Of a stretch of 64,000 bases of DNA, positions 1-14,900 are shown piece after piece (position 1 is the first letter of the stretch; every line of letters starts with the position of its first letter). The stretch is taken from contig CM067351.1 of NCBI GenBank assembly GCA_034190875.2, positions 4,644,926 to 4,708,925 of the forward strand. The letters are read 5' to 3'. The translations under genes and the position numbers were made by a program. The notes beneath the pieces were generated by a model, which searched no databases, was not told where the DNA came from, and saw only the letters and a program-made list of their open reading frames with translations. The DNA comes from Urechis unicinctus (lineage: Eukaryota; Annelida; Polychaeta; Xenopneusta; Urechidae).

Positions 1-310
1 TATCGCATTGTGCCCAACGATCATCAGCAATGCGGTCAATTTCAACGACGAATATCAAAGCTCTTGTAAAATGGCATTAACCCATAATACACCATTACAA
101 GAGTTGCAAATAGTATAATAGCTCTATGTTGATATACATGTTCAACGTGCTGCATTATGTTGGTAAATAACACAAACGATGGAACAAATGATGAACGGAA
201 ATAACGAAAGTGTCCTAAAATGGGCTGGTAAATGTACTAAAGATATGAAGATTCGTAGTGATTGTCGGCATGACATTCTCATTGCACCATTACGGTGTTG
301 CTCAAATGAG
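1..310 (+). repeat. Repeat X, copy 1 (window edge)
   Basis: This stretch aligns in direct orientation with 37,808-38,108. Both begin with TATCGCAT and share the runs CTGCATTATGTTGGTAAATA and CATTCTCATTGCACCATTA, with small indels between them. The similarity stops near base 310. No coding capacity is shared between the copies. The second copy lies in the spacer between A and A', so this copy may mark another spacer or junction that continues outside the window. Confidence 0.75.
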
Positions 311-2799
311 ATACAAGATATTCTCCTGAAATGCGTCTACATCAGCTATACCGACAACATGATTACACATATCCATACATAAGATATACGAAATCGTAGC
401 GCCAACCTGTATTTCATCATATCATGATGGCTTACAATGAACAGGAACCAAACGCGACGACTGATAGTGCCCCTCTCAGCCAATATTTACAGCGACTATG
501 CCAATTGTATTGAACAAACAAGAGGGTGCAACGCTAATATAACGCAGATTTTCAATAACGAAAGAGCATAGATGGTGAGTAAAAAACAATGACCGATAGC
601 AGAGATTTTTATGAGCTCTTTTTTTAAAAAGTGCTTTTTATCACTTATGGGTGGACTGAAACGCCCAATTAACAACTATTCCATTCGCAAGCCCATGTAG
701 TTGTTTCATTCTAAATCCGGTCTGGGGCGAGAGCAGTGTAATTGATAGTCAAAGCATACACTTCCTTGGGTGTTACCTTTTTTCGATGCACTATGAAGGA
801 GAAGTCGCTACGGAGGCTGATATGTACTATACTATAGTATCATTTCGTTCATGCTTTTTACCTTCCCGTGTTCTCGGCTGCACATCACATTCCCCCGTGG
901 CCCCAGTCAGGGCTCAGGTTCCAATACTAAAGGTAGTAATGATATCATACACGTTTTCATGAATATCATAACATTGTTATGGTTAACCCTCGGTTGTCTT
1001 GTTTAGAATTATTTTGAGCATCTTACACAAAAGACATATCTGCAATTTACTTTGTCGATCAGCGGACAATAATAGTTCACGATTATCGACAATGCAATTC
1101 CAGGCCTAGGTTTTTTTCCAAAATACCACTTGGCGCTCAAGTAATCGCCAATGTGTATTTTTATTCATAATTTGATGTATCAGATTTGATCACCGCTTGC
1201 TTAACTAAAGCAAAGGATCGCATTGAGAACAAATCGAATCGACACATCCTGATTGACCGAACAGTAATAATGATTGACGGTTGAGCAGCATAGCATGGCT
1301 AAGTACTACCTCTCACCCGAGGTTTCTCTAATGTACCGTTGGTACCCGATGACAAACAAGATTGATATTCTCATCCTGGTTTACCATGTGTCTCTATCTT
1401 GGGGCTATTGGTAGTACACCATCCTTTGGTTAGACTATCATCAATGAGACCGCATTCGTTGATAATTTATAGGAAAATAAACGGCTGCAATAATGATGAT
1501 TCATACGCAACATAAGTTATGATCAGTGACAAATAGCACGCTATCGATGCAGAAGTGGTGTTTGCTTGCTATCGTTTGGCAAGCACGGCTTGAGATAATC
1601 ATAAATTGTACCACGTCAATTTTATTTATCAAGCGCACATATAACGTTCCTGTCATGATTAAAAGCATACGTGTTTTACCTTCTCCTTTTAAATGAACTA
1701 GTTCTTGACAGTAAAATTGCGTTTTAAACGACTTGCATTGTCATTGATACAATTTAAAGCACTTTGTGGAAGGGTGCAGTAATAAGAATGTCATTTCTAG
1801 TTAGGGATAGGGTCATTGTATTGTATATACAAAGCTAACCAACAATCCAACATAAGTGAGATATACAGGGTTCGTCGGAACAGATCCAAACATTTAGGGA
1901 TGAAAAGCATGCGTTACGTTACTTTTGATAATGCACAAATGCAATGCCAATAAGCATTCTCTGTCACATTAAATAAGGCAAAGCGAGAATGTGACCCAAT
2001 TACTTATTTTGATACCTTGATATGAAAACGAAGAACGGCCTTTCTGACCAGGATATAGCAGAATACAGGGTGGTTATTAGTTGTATCCGAATGTCTGCCC
2101 TAACAGCTTGGAACATGACAAATTAAAGGTTATTGTGTGAACGCATTAAAGCTACGAACAGATTAAGACTGGAAACTGCAAAGAGAGAGTGAATAGTTGG
2201 AAATCAATTTCTAACTGCTCTTTATGAATAGCTAATACCTGAGTATTTACGAGAACACTCTTTTTGCTATTGGCGATCAGTTTTACTATTATTTTGGGAA
2301 TATTATAGGCATAACATGTAAGAGAGTGTGGCATAAAAAGCGACAAATATTGATACCAACCTCGGCAGTGTATTGCTTATTCCACTGACACTTACAACAA
2401 CCAACTGACGTGTTGAAATCCGATAATATTCACCTTATTGGTTATTTATCAAACAACACCAAACGGAGGAGAGTTACAGCTTGAAATATGCTGTGTTTTT
2501 ATTGTATCGACTAACGCGTGTAGTTGTGTTATTTTATTGAAATCTTATTGGTCCTTTTCTAGTTAGAAAATTGTTGAGCAGGGAAAGGGTATGGCATGCG
2601 TTACTAAAGCTAGCAAACGAATTGTCCAATAGCAAAGAATGCATGATGTAGCGGGAAGTAGGTAAGACTGAGGCAATGGGCGACCGTCAGTGAGGACGGG
2701 GATGCGAGACCGGATATCGTGCTCGCATTTTCCATAAGCTCAGCAAATTCGCCAAACTGAAGGAATATTCGTAGCTTGTTGATTTTCAACATAACATTA
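311..2799. other. No gene recognised; not repeated in window
   Basis: AT-rich non-coding sequence between repeat X and the outer end of the left arm. I saw only short open frames and found no counterpart on either strand elsewhere in the window. Confidence 0.5.
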
Positions 2800-3075
2800 A
2801 TTTTTCATTTTCGTTTTGCGCGGTTTTACGCTGTTTGCTGAACAATTTGAAAGGCAAACTATTCATCATGTGTCTGATTGCGCCATATAGGAGTCAAGTT
2901 GTGTATAAATGGCAAACGCATTTATTGACCTTGTTCAGCATACGATATTCGGACGCTAAAGCCGGTAATTTCCTCTTGACATAATTTCTTGACCTGTTTT
3001 GCTTAACAAAAGCTCAACATACAAATGGGTTGCTTTTGTCTCATTGATAAAAAAACTATGCGCATGGGATTGTGT

Positions 3076-4029
3076 ATTATTGCTTCCCTAAAGCAGGGTG
3101 TCGGATATCAAATAGCCCCAGTATTAAGGCACACATAGCGCAAACAAGCAAGCCTGAACGGATCAAACGAGCGAACTCCTACGACATTGACGCAGAGTGA
3201 GTAACGATGGGGTCAGCACGATGCCATATGTTGGAGACCAGATATGTTAGTGATTGAGGAGCGGGTCCATTTTATGCTCTTTTATGCTGTAATTCAGTGC
3301 AATCGTTCACATCGTCTCCAAATGTTTTGCATCTGTAGCACTAGTATTAACATGAACTGGTTAACCAATATCTTATTAAATCTACGTGGTTCATTTTATT
3401 AAGAAAACCCGTCTGGCGCGCATAAAGACATTTTACAACAGCTACAGATTGGAGTACCTGGAAATCATAAGCTCACATCATGTGACCTCCAGCTTGTTTT
3501 TGCGACTGATTTTCCAGGTCGATTGTTCGCCTCGTCTTGATTCCTAATTGCTACACATATTCCCTACAGAGTTGAAAAACTCTGAATGTTCCAATCATTT
3601 CAATATAGTCGCAGCAGCTTGACGGCACAATTTTATTTCATCTCTCGTATTTGTATTTGTATCAGTTCACAGCAGATGTCAGGTGGAGACATTCTTCTGT
3701 CAATACTTTAAATAGTTACATTTAAGGTCATTTCAGAGTCACAAAGTGCTATTGTCTTTAAACAATGATGTAGTTGGGAAAATTTGTGTCATGTTAAACA
3801 TTTAGCACTTTTTGTACTTTTAGCGGAAAAGATAAGTTAGGTAAAGCATCAATATAAATCTCTTCTAATCCAAAAGTTTCAAAATGTAAATAACTCTAGC
3901 AGCACTTATCGGATCCGTTAATTTCTGTTTGACATTTATACTTATTTCAAATCGAACGCTGGTGAAATAGAACGATGTTCTGTATTCAAGTTTTGTGATG
4001 AGCCACGGTAATCTTTGGATAAAAGTAAT
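3076..4029. other. Left-arm-only insertion, about 950 bp
   Basis: In R the sequence matching both sides is joined near 57,960, so this block is extra in L, or less likely lost from R. I saw no terminal repeats, clear target duplication or coding relic in it. Confidence 0.55.
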
Positions 4030-4779
4030 AACATGACGGATGCTTACAAAAATATTTAGCTGTGTCAGAAGCAAATAGTGACACCTTATATGGATAGTAA
4101 CGCGGGATACCAACCATCACTACACATGTTACATTGTAAGGCATTGAAGCACAGACTTAATGCGGTGTAAATCTTTGCCAAATCCATTAACAAGTACAAG
4201 GTATTTGGCCGAATCAACCAACGGAATTTAATTAACATAGATTAAGGCATTGCTGCCAAATTATATAAAAAAAAGATACTGTCTGTAATATGGCTATCGA
4301 CATACGCAACGACTGAACCATGAATATTGATGGAAACATAATACACACAGTATCAACGACGACTAAGTTTGGGCTGATAGGTTGACTAATTTTTTACCAT
4401 AAGTACAAGAATTAGTTGTTGTTCAAGTGTATGTAGCCCATGGTTATCTGTATGAACCAATAGTGAATATTTGGCATTTGCTTTATAGGCCAGCATATTC
4501 ATCAAGTGCATTTCCACTTACCCGTCACATATCGAGGAGCTTACAAAGGCACAACGGCTAACTTATGATTCAATATGGCTATTATGGCAGACTGGTACAC
4601 CTATTGGGTTTTGCTTTATGCCTATCAAAGTCACCAGGACTTTTGTGTGCGTTCCAGTTGGTTTAATGCTTGTCAACGGCCTAATGAAAGATGATTCGAT
4701 CAGGGAAGATTCTGTATGATGGTTGATATCAATTACATGGCAAGGAAGGATATCATTTCATCTCGTAGCAGTAAACACT

Positions 4780-5475
4780 TCATTTGCAAAATATTCAAAA
4801 GAACCACGACAACGATATCGTTCGAAGGCATGGCGGTTAATGCTTGTTTATAAAGGGTGATCATGATAGTTAATCTATCATTATAATCTGTATGCCCTTT
4901 ATTTTGATTTGTTGAGTGATGTTGATTTAAAGAGTGTCAAGGCCAAGAAGGCCGTTTGGTCCATAGACACTTTGTTCTGGAAGATACAATTGTTTAGTAG
5001 TTGGTAAATCTAGTCAAAATGTTACTAAAATTAAACTTGTCCGTGTTAATCGCCAGTTTAAGTATTAGAACAAATAGAAGTTACATAACCACGGTAGTTC
5101 TTTCACAAGGTTAGGGAGGGGTTGATTTGGTGCGAATGCTTTGTTGGTCGATATTCGCCGTGGTTTAATGGTTTCATATTTATCGTTCCCACGCTCTCGC
5201 CGTTAGGTTCTCTTACTGGCTGTTTGGATCGTGAAATTTCGTCAGTGAATGCTGATGCAAAGTATTAGCTAGTCAAGTCTTCCTTTACTTTGTATTATAA
5301 AATGAGAGATTTGTTCAGTTCCCAAAAAGCGAACTCTCAACCAAAACAAATGCAAGATGTCACCGACCCGCAGCTGTCTAAACTCTGCCCATGCCAGTCT
5401 CTGCGACTTCGCAATGTTATTAAATTGCGTTTATTCGATCCCCTGATCAGATGCGTTTTGTTGCGATCTATGTGC
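4780..5475 (+). repeat. Direct duplication D, copy 1 in L
   Basis: Aligns with 9,680-10,765 in the same orientation. Shared landmarks are GGCCGTTTGGTCCATAGAC-like and GTCTGTGCGACTTCGCAATG-like segments, found here near 4,945 and 5,396 and in copy 2 near 10,173 and 10,653. Copy 1 lacks about 350 bp that copy 2 has at 9,810-10,160. The reverse complements are at 56,250-57,140 and 52,650-53,290. Confidence 0.85.
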
Positions 5476-8400
5476 AAAGAAAAAGACAGGTTGATAATGA
5501 TCATGGCTGATCACAGCTGATCGAACGAACGCTGAGGTGTAAAAGTTCAGTCCCGCCTCTCCCCTCAAACATTTTATTTTCACCATTTACACAACTGTAT
5601 TTCGCTCCATGTGAACATATATTCATTGTCTTGCGCATCATAACAAAGACGTAAGCAAATCAAAATGCTGCGTTATTTATTAGTCAATCGTACAAAGTTA
5701 GTGGAAATGGTCTACATATGATATGTTACATACATGGTCGCCGACGCATTCCGATAGTGACGAGTGCAATTGTTGAACATTTGCTCTTGCCCGGGTAAAT
5801 AGGTCTGCTTATAGTAAACATGACATATTGCTCGGATGCTTACAAATGTTATGTAATAGGTATTGATGGAAGCATGATGGACCAAACCAATCTAATTACG
5901 TCGACGAGGACATGCGGTAATAGCATGTTAATTGACGGCACAAATTGCGCGAACTCTCGAGCGCAGTCTAAATAAGAGGTGAATTATGTTTCTTAACAAC
6001 GGGTAACTGACTTATTGCGTAAAGTTTCGTACTATTGATTCGTTGCGACATAAATTACATATGTCCGCAACAATGATCTTTCACGTAATATTCGTCTACG
6101 TGTAGCAGTTTCTAGGTCACAGATCTATAAGCTAAGCTGACAATATATATTTCTCTTTACCGAGCGATTGAGTGAGAGTTCAGATTCGCTGTCACGCCTA
6201 CAGATAACGGAGCATGCGACAACCAGTTAAGAAAACTGTCTTGAACTTTAAAAAGTCGACAAGATGATTGTGCGAGATACACACATCTGGAATAGCATTT
6301 ATGTTATATTGCTAACAGTATTTGAACACTTCCTGCTTCTCTCAAAGCCTGTCAAGCAAGACGACTTAAAGTATTACCCAATGATAATAGACTGACTCAA
6401 GACTGGCACACTACTGATATCAGATTGCTCGCCATCGCCACCTGACGTTTGTCAAAACAGCCAAAGACCAAAACAACATATGTTCCACCTAAAAGCGCTA
6501 CGGTGGATTTACTGAGGGAAATGGAGGTTGGATGGGAAGTGCACATAGGTGCATGCGAATACATAATCGTCCAGTATTAAGGTTGGATGCCTCAGAATCG
6601 GACGATTGAAGATAACGTAGCTGCATCATTTGATATCCGTTTTCTCCCGAGTTGATGCTGTATTTACTGCGCATCATCTGCTTGGGATACTATATATTTC
6701 TGAAGGCAAAACGTTGTCAGTGCCGTGTTTTTCTGGCCAACGCATTAACCATCGTATTTATTTGGAATATGGAACGAAGCATTTATAACGCTGGATGTAA
6801 TTTATTACTCGACATAAGTGGTTTAAATCGAAGATACGAGGAAACTTCACAAGGCAAATTGTGATTTTCTATTTCAGGAAACACACCCAGCTATAGCTAA
6901 ATAATGAATGCAGTTGCAAGAAAGCCGTAAAAAATGGATGATATCAGTTGGAAATTTTTACGACAGACCATAAAAAAGCAAATATAATGCAAGGTGCTAT
7001 TAATGATCATTATATTTTATTTGGATAGTTTGAAAATATGTAATCACAATCATAAAGTACGGAAATGTACGTATCTATAGCTACCTGCAGAAACTGGTTT
7101 CCTAATAAAATTTACATAGTCTGTCATAATATGGAAAGGGGATAAGACGTAAATAAAGTTGAATTCATATTGATATTCAAGAACATTCATTTCCATCTCT
7201 GCAGACTGGCTTTAGGCTTGGGCTTCTCCTGTTTCCTCGCTAACATATATTCCCCTTCATTACTGACACTCGATATTGCACGTGTTGGCACGAAATAGTG
7301 GAAAGGTTATCTACATTCCCGAATGCAAGCAAAGTAATTACACCCATACAACCACAGGCCAAGGGCGAGGTCCAGTTGATATTAACCGATTCGCGGAGAA
7401 GAAAACATCATCTGCGTGCTTAAAACCAAACAGGGACTCAAATTAACCACTAACCTGCTACTACAAATAGTGAGCATTGTGCGACTTGACGAGTCTGGTA
7501 TGGGCTACCATGGTGCAAACCTACTATATTAATAAGGATGTCGCTTTTGACTGAATGTACTGAGATGCCAGAACATACACTAGCTGAATTATTTCTTGAA
7601 TTATACTAGTCAAATTATCAGCCTAATTAGCGAATTGATCCTACTGATACTAATAAAGTGACGCAATGATGAGTCAACACCAAGCGTAGATGCCCGTTTG
7701 TCAAATATTGGAAATTCGATTAAGTCGCAGGAAAGTAAGTGCAAATAATTTCCCTGCCTCGTCTAATAAAGTAATGTACCATTACAAGTTATTTACCCGA
7801 CTTTGTGTTCAGGAAACCAAGACAAGCATCCATCAATGCATTCTCGTAACCGGCAGATCTTCACTTATTTTCTAATAATCAAGTTATTAAACTCTCAAAG
7901 GGCATGAACAATGCCGATACAGCGCGCTGTCATTTTGCACGCAAGCTTGCCGCTGATTGCGTTTGCTGCGCGCATACAATGGCTTTAAAACAAAAACATA
8001 GGAAACCGTGGGTTATGGTAATTCATTTTATTACGATTGTATCCATTTGTATTTTATGTATGTGAAGCCTTTGGAATTTCTTAAAAAATGTTCTTCACTC
8101 TATGGATTTCTTCATGGTGGCCATACGATTATGAGCCGCAGACCGCTTTCATCTTTTTCAAGACAACGCTCACTCATATTTGTAAAGCAGAAACAGTCAC
8201 TGTCAGTAAAAGCACAGGTACAATTTTTTTTTTCATATTGCAATGCTATCATATACAAAATTTTGCTGCTGTGCGCTTTTAATTTAGAAGATTTTAACAA
8301 AAGTGAATATCAAATTATCAGGGTCCCCTGGGAGGCGCTAGTTGTTGTTGCATACTTTCTAAACCATACTTAGATGTACACAAAAGCTATGACAATTCAA

Positions 8401-9679
8401 TGAAAAGTTTCCAAACCAAAGTAATGTTTTTCGCGACTGTGGTATATTTTGTTGCAAAGACGATACTCGCGGATTATTATACAAGCAGTACATATATGCT
8501 TTACACACATAGTGGAATCATAAATGGCGACTGTGTGTTTTTAGAAACCAGTTCTCATGTCTGTCTACCTGCAAAGGCATAGACGTGTGCAATACTTGCC
8601 ACAAAAAAGTAAAAAAGATAAAAATACCATTACCAATAGCAAATTACCCATTACATGCTTTGTATACTTAAACGCGATCCCCAAAAATCCACCTTGCATG
8701 TTTATTCGAAACTACCATTCCAATATCTCCTTGTCATGTAAGTGGTATGATGACTACGCCAGCCATATTGATCCCTGACAAGGCCTAACAACATTTTACT
8801 AGATCATTAAACGTTCGTCATGATCATCCCAACGACACAAAAAAGGACAATCTGACATCAAAACGACTTTGCCTGCTGCTATACAGTGTTGGTTACTTTG
8901 TTTGGATGACTGACCTTTTATGACTACATGCTTTTTCTCAGAAACCAAGTGAAATGAATGATGCAGTCGAATCTGGCTTCTCTTCTAGGGGTGATCAGCG
9001 AGCAATAAAAACTATAGTGCTGTATCTTCTTAAAATGAATGAGAGCTAGCCGTACTATAAAACACAGAAACCGCATTTGGTCAACTACGCCCTGATTTGA
9101 AAATCATGACACATGTAGACTAAAATATTAGCAATGAATAAAAAAAAATTATATCTTCCATGAGGGTGATTGCGAACACGACATGCTAAAATGAAATGTG
9201 ATCCTGGCGTATTCCTCACTAATCATTTGTAAAACTTCATAACCGACTGTCTGATTTGATTGACACATTTTCACTATTTACATAAAGTGTACTGCCAAGA
9301 AACAATAGGGAGCCGTACATAACCTTCAAACAAAATACCCATGGTGGGCAGCCGTTATTGCGTCAAGCAAATCCGATCCATATCCTCACCACCGATATGT
9401 AATACTTGTAATTATTATCAAAATGATTTGTCGTTATATATTGCGCTAAGTTATCAGTATGAAAACAATAGAAACGCATCGGTGCCAATCACAAACATAC
9501 CACGTATGTTTTCGGATGAAATGTTGCCTAAATTGTGCTGTCAAAACTATCTTCGCCTGGATAGCTGCATTAAACGTTTTATTCGCTGTTTTAACGGTAA
9601 GTGGACACATTTGGCTTTGTGTGATGTTTAATATCATTTACATTGGCAGGAAGCATAAAGTGTTCTGTCGTATCGGCAT
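5476..9679. other. L segment between D copies; non-coding
   Basis: Matches R in reverse complement over most of 5,520-8,600 (partner 53,570-56,220). The part at 8,620-9,680 has no clear counterpart, because the matching R stretch is only about 280 bp. The longest open frame here, at 8,008-8,373, is not kept in the mirror copy at 53,872-54,184, which has stops and indels. I therefore see no gene. Confidence 0.6.
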
Positions 9680-10765
9680 TAACTTCATTTGTAAAAACAT
9701 TCGAAAGGAATACGACTACAAGGCACGTCGAAATAATTATCGGTTGATGTTTGGTTATAATGGCGTTCATGATAGTAAATCAATAATTATAATCCGCAAG
9801 ACCGCCCAGGACGAGTGCACGGTTTGTGTATGCTCCTAACATCCGAACGTTGTAAAGTTGCGAAACAGCAGCATGTGTCAATGTCGAATGTTGTGCTATG
9901 AGTCTGTAATAGGAACCGTACTTCGCCCTAGCTTAACCAAGCCAACACAGAACGCACTGTAAATCTGATGCCATATACATCGCAGAATTGTATCGTAAAG
10001 CACAAAAGCTACACCTGTAATTCACGGACCATGGCAAACATACATTGCAATTGCAAGTTATCATGCTCTTATCCGAGGACCAATATCAATATTTACCATC
10101 AGGGAAAATTGGCTGATTATAACCACAAAAGGCGGTCACTTAATCTGGTTTGTAAGATGGTTAGCAAAAGGTCAAGAAGACCGTTTGGTCCATAGACGCC
10201 CTGTTCTGGAGGATACAGGTGCTTATGAGTTGGGAGATATGAATGTTATATTACGCACCACAATCCAGTTATAATGTTACTTGAATCTATTTTAGGTTTT
10301 TTCCGTTTAAAAAGACAGTTCAAATATTCTAACAGGTAAAAGTGACATTACCGAGGTTATTTCTTTCACGGGGTTCGGGAAAGAGTTATTCAGGTGCAGG
10401 ATGATTTGTTGGCTGACATTTGCCGTGATTTGATGGTATCATGTTTACCGTTTCCACACTCTCGGCGATATGTGATCTTATTGATCCCTTGGTTAGTTAA
10501 ATTTTGACAGGTAATGCTGATGCCAAGTATGAGTTAATTATGTCTTCCCTTTCTTTATATTTTGAAATAAGAGATTAGTTCGGTACCCAAATGCGAACTT
10601 CTTAACCAAAACATGGGCACGATGCTAATGACGCACTGCTGTGCAAACTCTGCATGTGCCAGTCTGTGCGACTTTGCAATGTTGTTGGTTATGATAATTC
10701 GAGACGGCTCCATTCCCTTGTGAGATATGTTTTGCTAATATCAATGTTGCCATCTATTAGCATTA
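9680..10765 (+). repeat. Direct duplication D, copy 2 in L
   Basis: Second copy of the D repeat. It keeps an internal segment (9,810-9,960) that is missing from copy 1 but present in R at 56,890-57,060. The duplication therefore existed, with this segment, before L and R were formed. Non-coding. Confidence 0.8.
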
Positions 10766-11409
10766 AAATTATCAGCAAAGTATTCATTGTGGTTTGAACG
10801 GTTTAGTTGGATGCAATTGTAGTGCGCCAGTTCAGTTTTCTAAATATAATACGCAAGGTTGTAGCCTTTCAAAAGCACTCGGTTTGGAGTCGCCTGATAG
10901 CTACAAAGTATGGCTTTCAGTAGAAGATGGGACAGAACAGAAGGATAGCTGCAAGGGGATAGAAGTTTATGCAGAATGGTATGAACGAAATTCAATTGCT
11001 ATAATTATCAGACAAATTTACATTTATTTAATCCCTAAAAGTCGATATCAGCATCATAATCATTTTCAGAGGGAGTAATAATATACTGTTGCGAAATATC
11101 ATTTAGTCGCTCAGCAACAAAGCTATCGTGTCTCATTGAAACTCAAAACGCGAGCAAAGTTTATCTGCTAACACTGCGCGAGATCTTGGCAGGCTGTACT
11201 GCTTTACAAACATTGCAAAGTTGTTTTCTCATGCAATATGCTTGCTTGTTCCGTAATCGGACACCTACAAACATAAATGAATCGAAACCAGATCAACTAA
11301 GCTGCTTCCCAAGTGATTTCTTTGATATGTTTGGCTTACCCGATTTTAAAGATTGAGATGTGATTATGGAATTTCATTATAAATATTACAATTCCTGTTG
11401 AATCAGTAC

Positions 11410-11918
11410 AGCTCTCGCCGTAAGCGGTATACATTCAGTAAAGCCTTTGTGTGATAGTCGACACAAAGTGACAAAAAAGCATTGGTGAATGGGCTATAAC
11501 ACAAAACATTAATTAAATGTTTTGCGAAGAGTTAAATAACATGAACAGCAATATTCTCATTCTTTAGTTGCGATTTAGTTGCGTTATGGAGATAAATCGA
11601 AAATGATTGTACTAGAGTAACGATGAGAAAAAATTGCTTTATGCTATAATATTGAATTGGTTGCATCTAGAACGCTCCTCGGCTGTATGCTTAACATGTT
11701 TATGTACAAAATATGATACAGAGGTATTATTGCATCGAATGAAATTAACAAGGTTTCTGTTAACCTTATGGGTGAATGCGCATGCATCACAGTAAGACTA
11801 GAAAAACCTCCTAGGCAGAGACGAATAAGACCATCAATACGTTGGTTCCGAGCTCTTGGCAGAGGTGAGGTAAATTAAAAAAATAAAGTGAATCGATTAC
11901 AAAGGCCACTAAAAAAAT
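11410..11918. other. Left-arm-only insertion, about 500 bp
   Basis: The flanking sequences match R continuously near 52,080, where this block is absent. It contains A-rich runs near 11,880-11,920. I recognise no family. Confidence 0.5.
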
Positions 11919-13364
11919 ACCGAGACGCATTAATCGCGATTGGAAAACCTATTTCCGTCTTGTAAATTCGATGTGTCCCCAATTACTCATCATGAATACA
12001 ATCGATCAAATGCCATGTCGAGCGAAGAGGAGGCGAATTAGCATCAAGCAATGCTAATATGGAGGAATATTGTGTCATTTCTACCAACTGTAGCCTCTTT
12101 GTGACACAATGCTATCTCCATTTCATTACCGATGCTTATTCTTGGAATATGTATACCACACATATAATTATGCTGCTGAATGAATATAGCGTCACATATG
12201 CAAAAAGTTTAATTGCTCACACTTTGTCCATGTTGTGATACCATGTTGAGTCTGGGACAATTAAGGTTAAGAATAGCAGTGAGATTACCTCTAGTTCTGC
12301 ACTGTTCGAATGTTTTCGATCTGCAATCGCATGACTCCTGATGATCAAGCATTGACACCTACAAGGTCATATATGCTAATCGTAGTTTCGATTATAATGT
12401 AGTGTCCTGTGTGGTGCATATCATTAGCATATAAAAAAACGTTGATGTAATCCTTTTATGCTTTTATCAATATGGCAGCCGTCTAAGTACTTATGAATGG
12501 CATCGATAATGACAAATTAATACTACTTTATATCGAAGAATTAAGTATGCCATTTATTAATCATAGAGCGCGTGTGAAATTGTATGTATCAAGTTTAAGA
12601 GCAATGTGAGCTGAATCTATTGCTTGCTTGCTCTAACATTAAGCACAGTCTACAGCAAAGGTTAATCAGGTGTGTAATTATTATAACTGCTATAAATTAA
12701 TCTGGATATAAGATTTGTTACGATGGTGGGAATCATAATAACCGCGTTTGGAGATCGTTCGGAAGCAATTCCGTCCTTTTCAAAAACAGCAGTCTGTATA
12801 TATGTATACGGCATGGCCGTGCTGGATAAAATTATTTATGGGACCGAATATTGTCAGACCTAGTTATCGTCTCCATTAATAACTCATAGCCATATTAGAA
12901 TCAAGTCGAATATGGATTTGTTTCTATTTAAAAACATATTTGATAATTATTGTTAACTGACATTAGTTAACTTGACATTTTTCGTCAAATGATCACGCCT
13001 AGAACACGAGGTGGCATATCCGTCATCTATTGACATTCCGTCATTATGTTGGATAGACAATTATATGCATCTAAAATGCGCAAATTTTACATGATTATTC
13101 ACAAATGACATTCCATAAGTGTCCACATATTTCCTCATAGAGCTGGCATGCATACTACGTTCAGGAAATGTATGGATTCTTATGCAATTTTACACACATT
13201 ATCCCAGTAGAAGGGTCCAGAAAAAGCATTATAAGCCAACACGATCGAAACGTATCTTTTCATTGACTCATCTAACATAATAGTGCATTAACAACAATGG
13301 ACCATACATTGGTAGTTTCTGCAATTTGGCATTCACTCGTCTTGTGGGCTATTGTAAATGGACG

Positions 13365-14900
13365 TAGATTTTAATTCCTTTCAGTGCTCGCCCCCTGTTT
13401 AGTAGGTGTTAATGTACATTAAAGCTACGATTCTAACACCAATTTCTAGCTATCGGTTGATACTGATTGGGCTGCCATCTCATATAACAATGCGCACACA
13501 AAATGATAGGAGTTACTGAACGTTGTCATAAGGGCCATCCTTGCTTGCGAGTGACTACAAATCGATGTGCGTTTTCAGTGAATGATAGACGGTACACCAA
13601 TGTCAATAAAACAACGCTAAAATGTACTGCGTTGACAAGGAACTGCATTCGAAAACAAGTGAATAGAATTCACCTTGCACTTTCGACTTGCTATAGACAT
13701 AATGGTTATGTTATGAATCATATTTTCGTTACATGCAGTTATGAATAGAAATTATTCATGCCTGGCTTCTTTGCCGTATGTCAAAACACCCTAACCATTT
13801 GTCACCCTATTACGTTTCTATATTGCACTTAATAAACCATACCAACACATTTCTGTAAACACCTTCATATACTCTAGACCTAGACCTACACTACTCAGTT
13901 ATAGATATCTAGGTGGTGAACTACTGCTAAACACACTTGTGTATGTTTCGAGTCACAGTATTGATGTAACATCTTAACGACTATGATATAACAAATACCT
14001 ATTAGAGTAAGTTCATAGATTTACTTTCCACATGGGCTACATCATAGGCAGCTATTTTGCATTTTCAGTCTCAGAATCAGCTTTTTATGTATCCCCTTAA
14101 TAGAGGGAACTACTAAACACATCTTGTGTGTGACAGCAATTTTACTATTGCGCCACAGGTGGCATTATAACGACGACATATGATATTAAAACAACCTTTT
14201 ACGGTAGTCTTAAAACATTTGTTTCCATAAGGGCTACATCGTAAACAGGCATTTCGCATTTTCAGTCTTAGAATCAGTTATCCATGTACCCCCTTTATAA
14301 TGGAAGGAATGTTATCAGATGTGATGTCCAGATGATGACACTGTGTGATCATAGAAGGAGATGAAGCTGAAAGGACTATCTGGTTATTTGTAGTGAACAA
14401 ATGTTATTTCGCATTAGATGCGTAGCTAAAACAATGTTTTGGCACGATTCTGACTTATGTGATCACGACAAGTAAGTACGATAATGGAGATGAAAACAAT
14501 AAGTTAACTATTGTTGCTTAGCTACTGTTGATAGATTGCGTTGATACCTTGGTCTGATTAAGCTCAACGTCTGTTATGCTTACCTAAAGTTGTAGCGGTA
14601 CTTCTTACAAATATTATGTTGCGACAAGTGCAATATATAGATTATCGATAAAACTTTTGCATGGACACGTTTTACGGAGTGGTCTGTAACGGTTTGAAAG
14701 TTGAGTGAAAATGACACGTTAGACGCTTTGATGCCAATAGCTAAATATGATTGTAAACAACATATGTTACAAAGTTTTACGTCACATTCACACGAGATTC
14801 TGGAGCATGAATATAACATCGTCAAATAGATTCAGTCAGATACAAAATATACATTTGGATTTCTTAGCCGCCCATAGGGATCTATTGAGTTGATAAACAG
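13365..14900. other. Left-arm-only insertion, about 1.5 kb
   Basis: R has only about 340 bp (46,790-47,130) between the sequences that flank this block. It holds a tandem duplication at 13,918-14,310 and otherwise only short open frames. I see no terminal repeats that would assign it to an element class. Confidence 0.55.
13918..14310 (+). repeat. Tandem duplication, unit about 190-200 bp
   Basis: Copy 1 is 13,918-14,106 and copy 2 is 14,107 to about 14,310. Both open with GAACTACT and an AAACACA core, and both carry GGGCTACATC, GCATTTTCAGTCT and AGAATCAG at matching positions. The copies differ by substitutions and by an indel in the middle. Confidence 0.8.

Noticed and set aside
8008-8373. 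121-codon plus-strand open frame in L
   Set aside because: The mirror copy in R (53,872-54,184) has stops and indels in the matching frame, and no domain is visible.
9459-9839. 126-codon cysteine-rich open frame
   Set aside because: Part of it lies in the D repeat, whose other copies do not keep the frame. No start context, domain or splice site supports it.
4780-10765. D copies as LTRs of a retrotransposon
   Set aside because: They lack TG...CA ends, primer site, polypurine tract and any gag or pol sequence between them.
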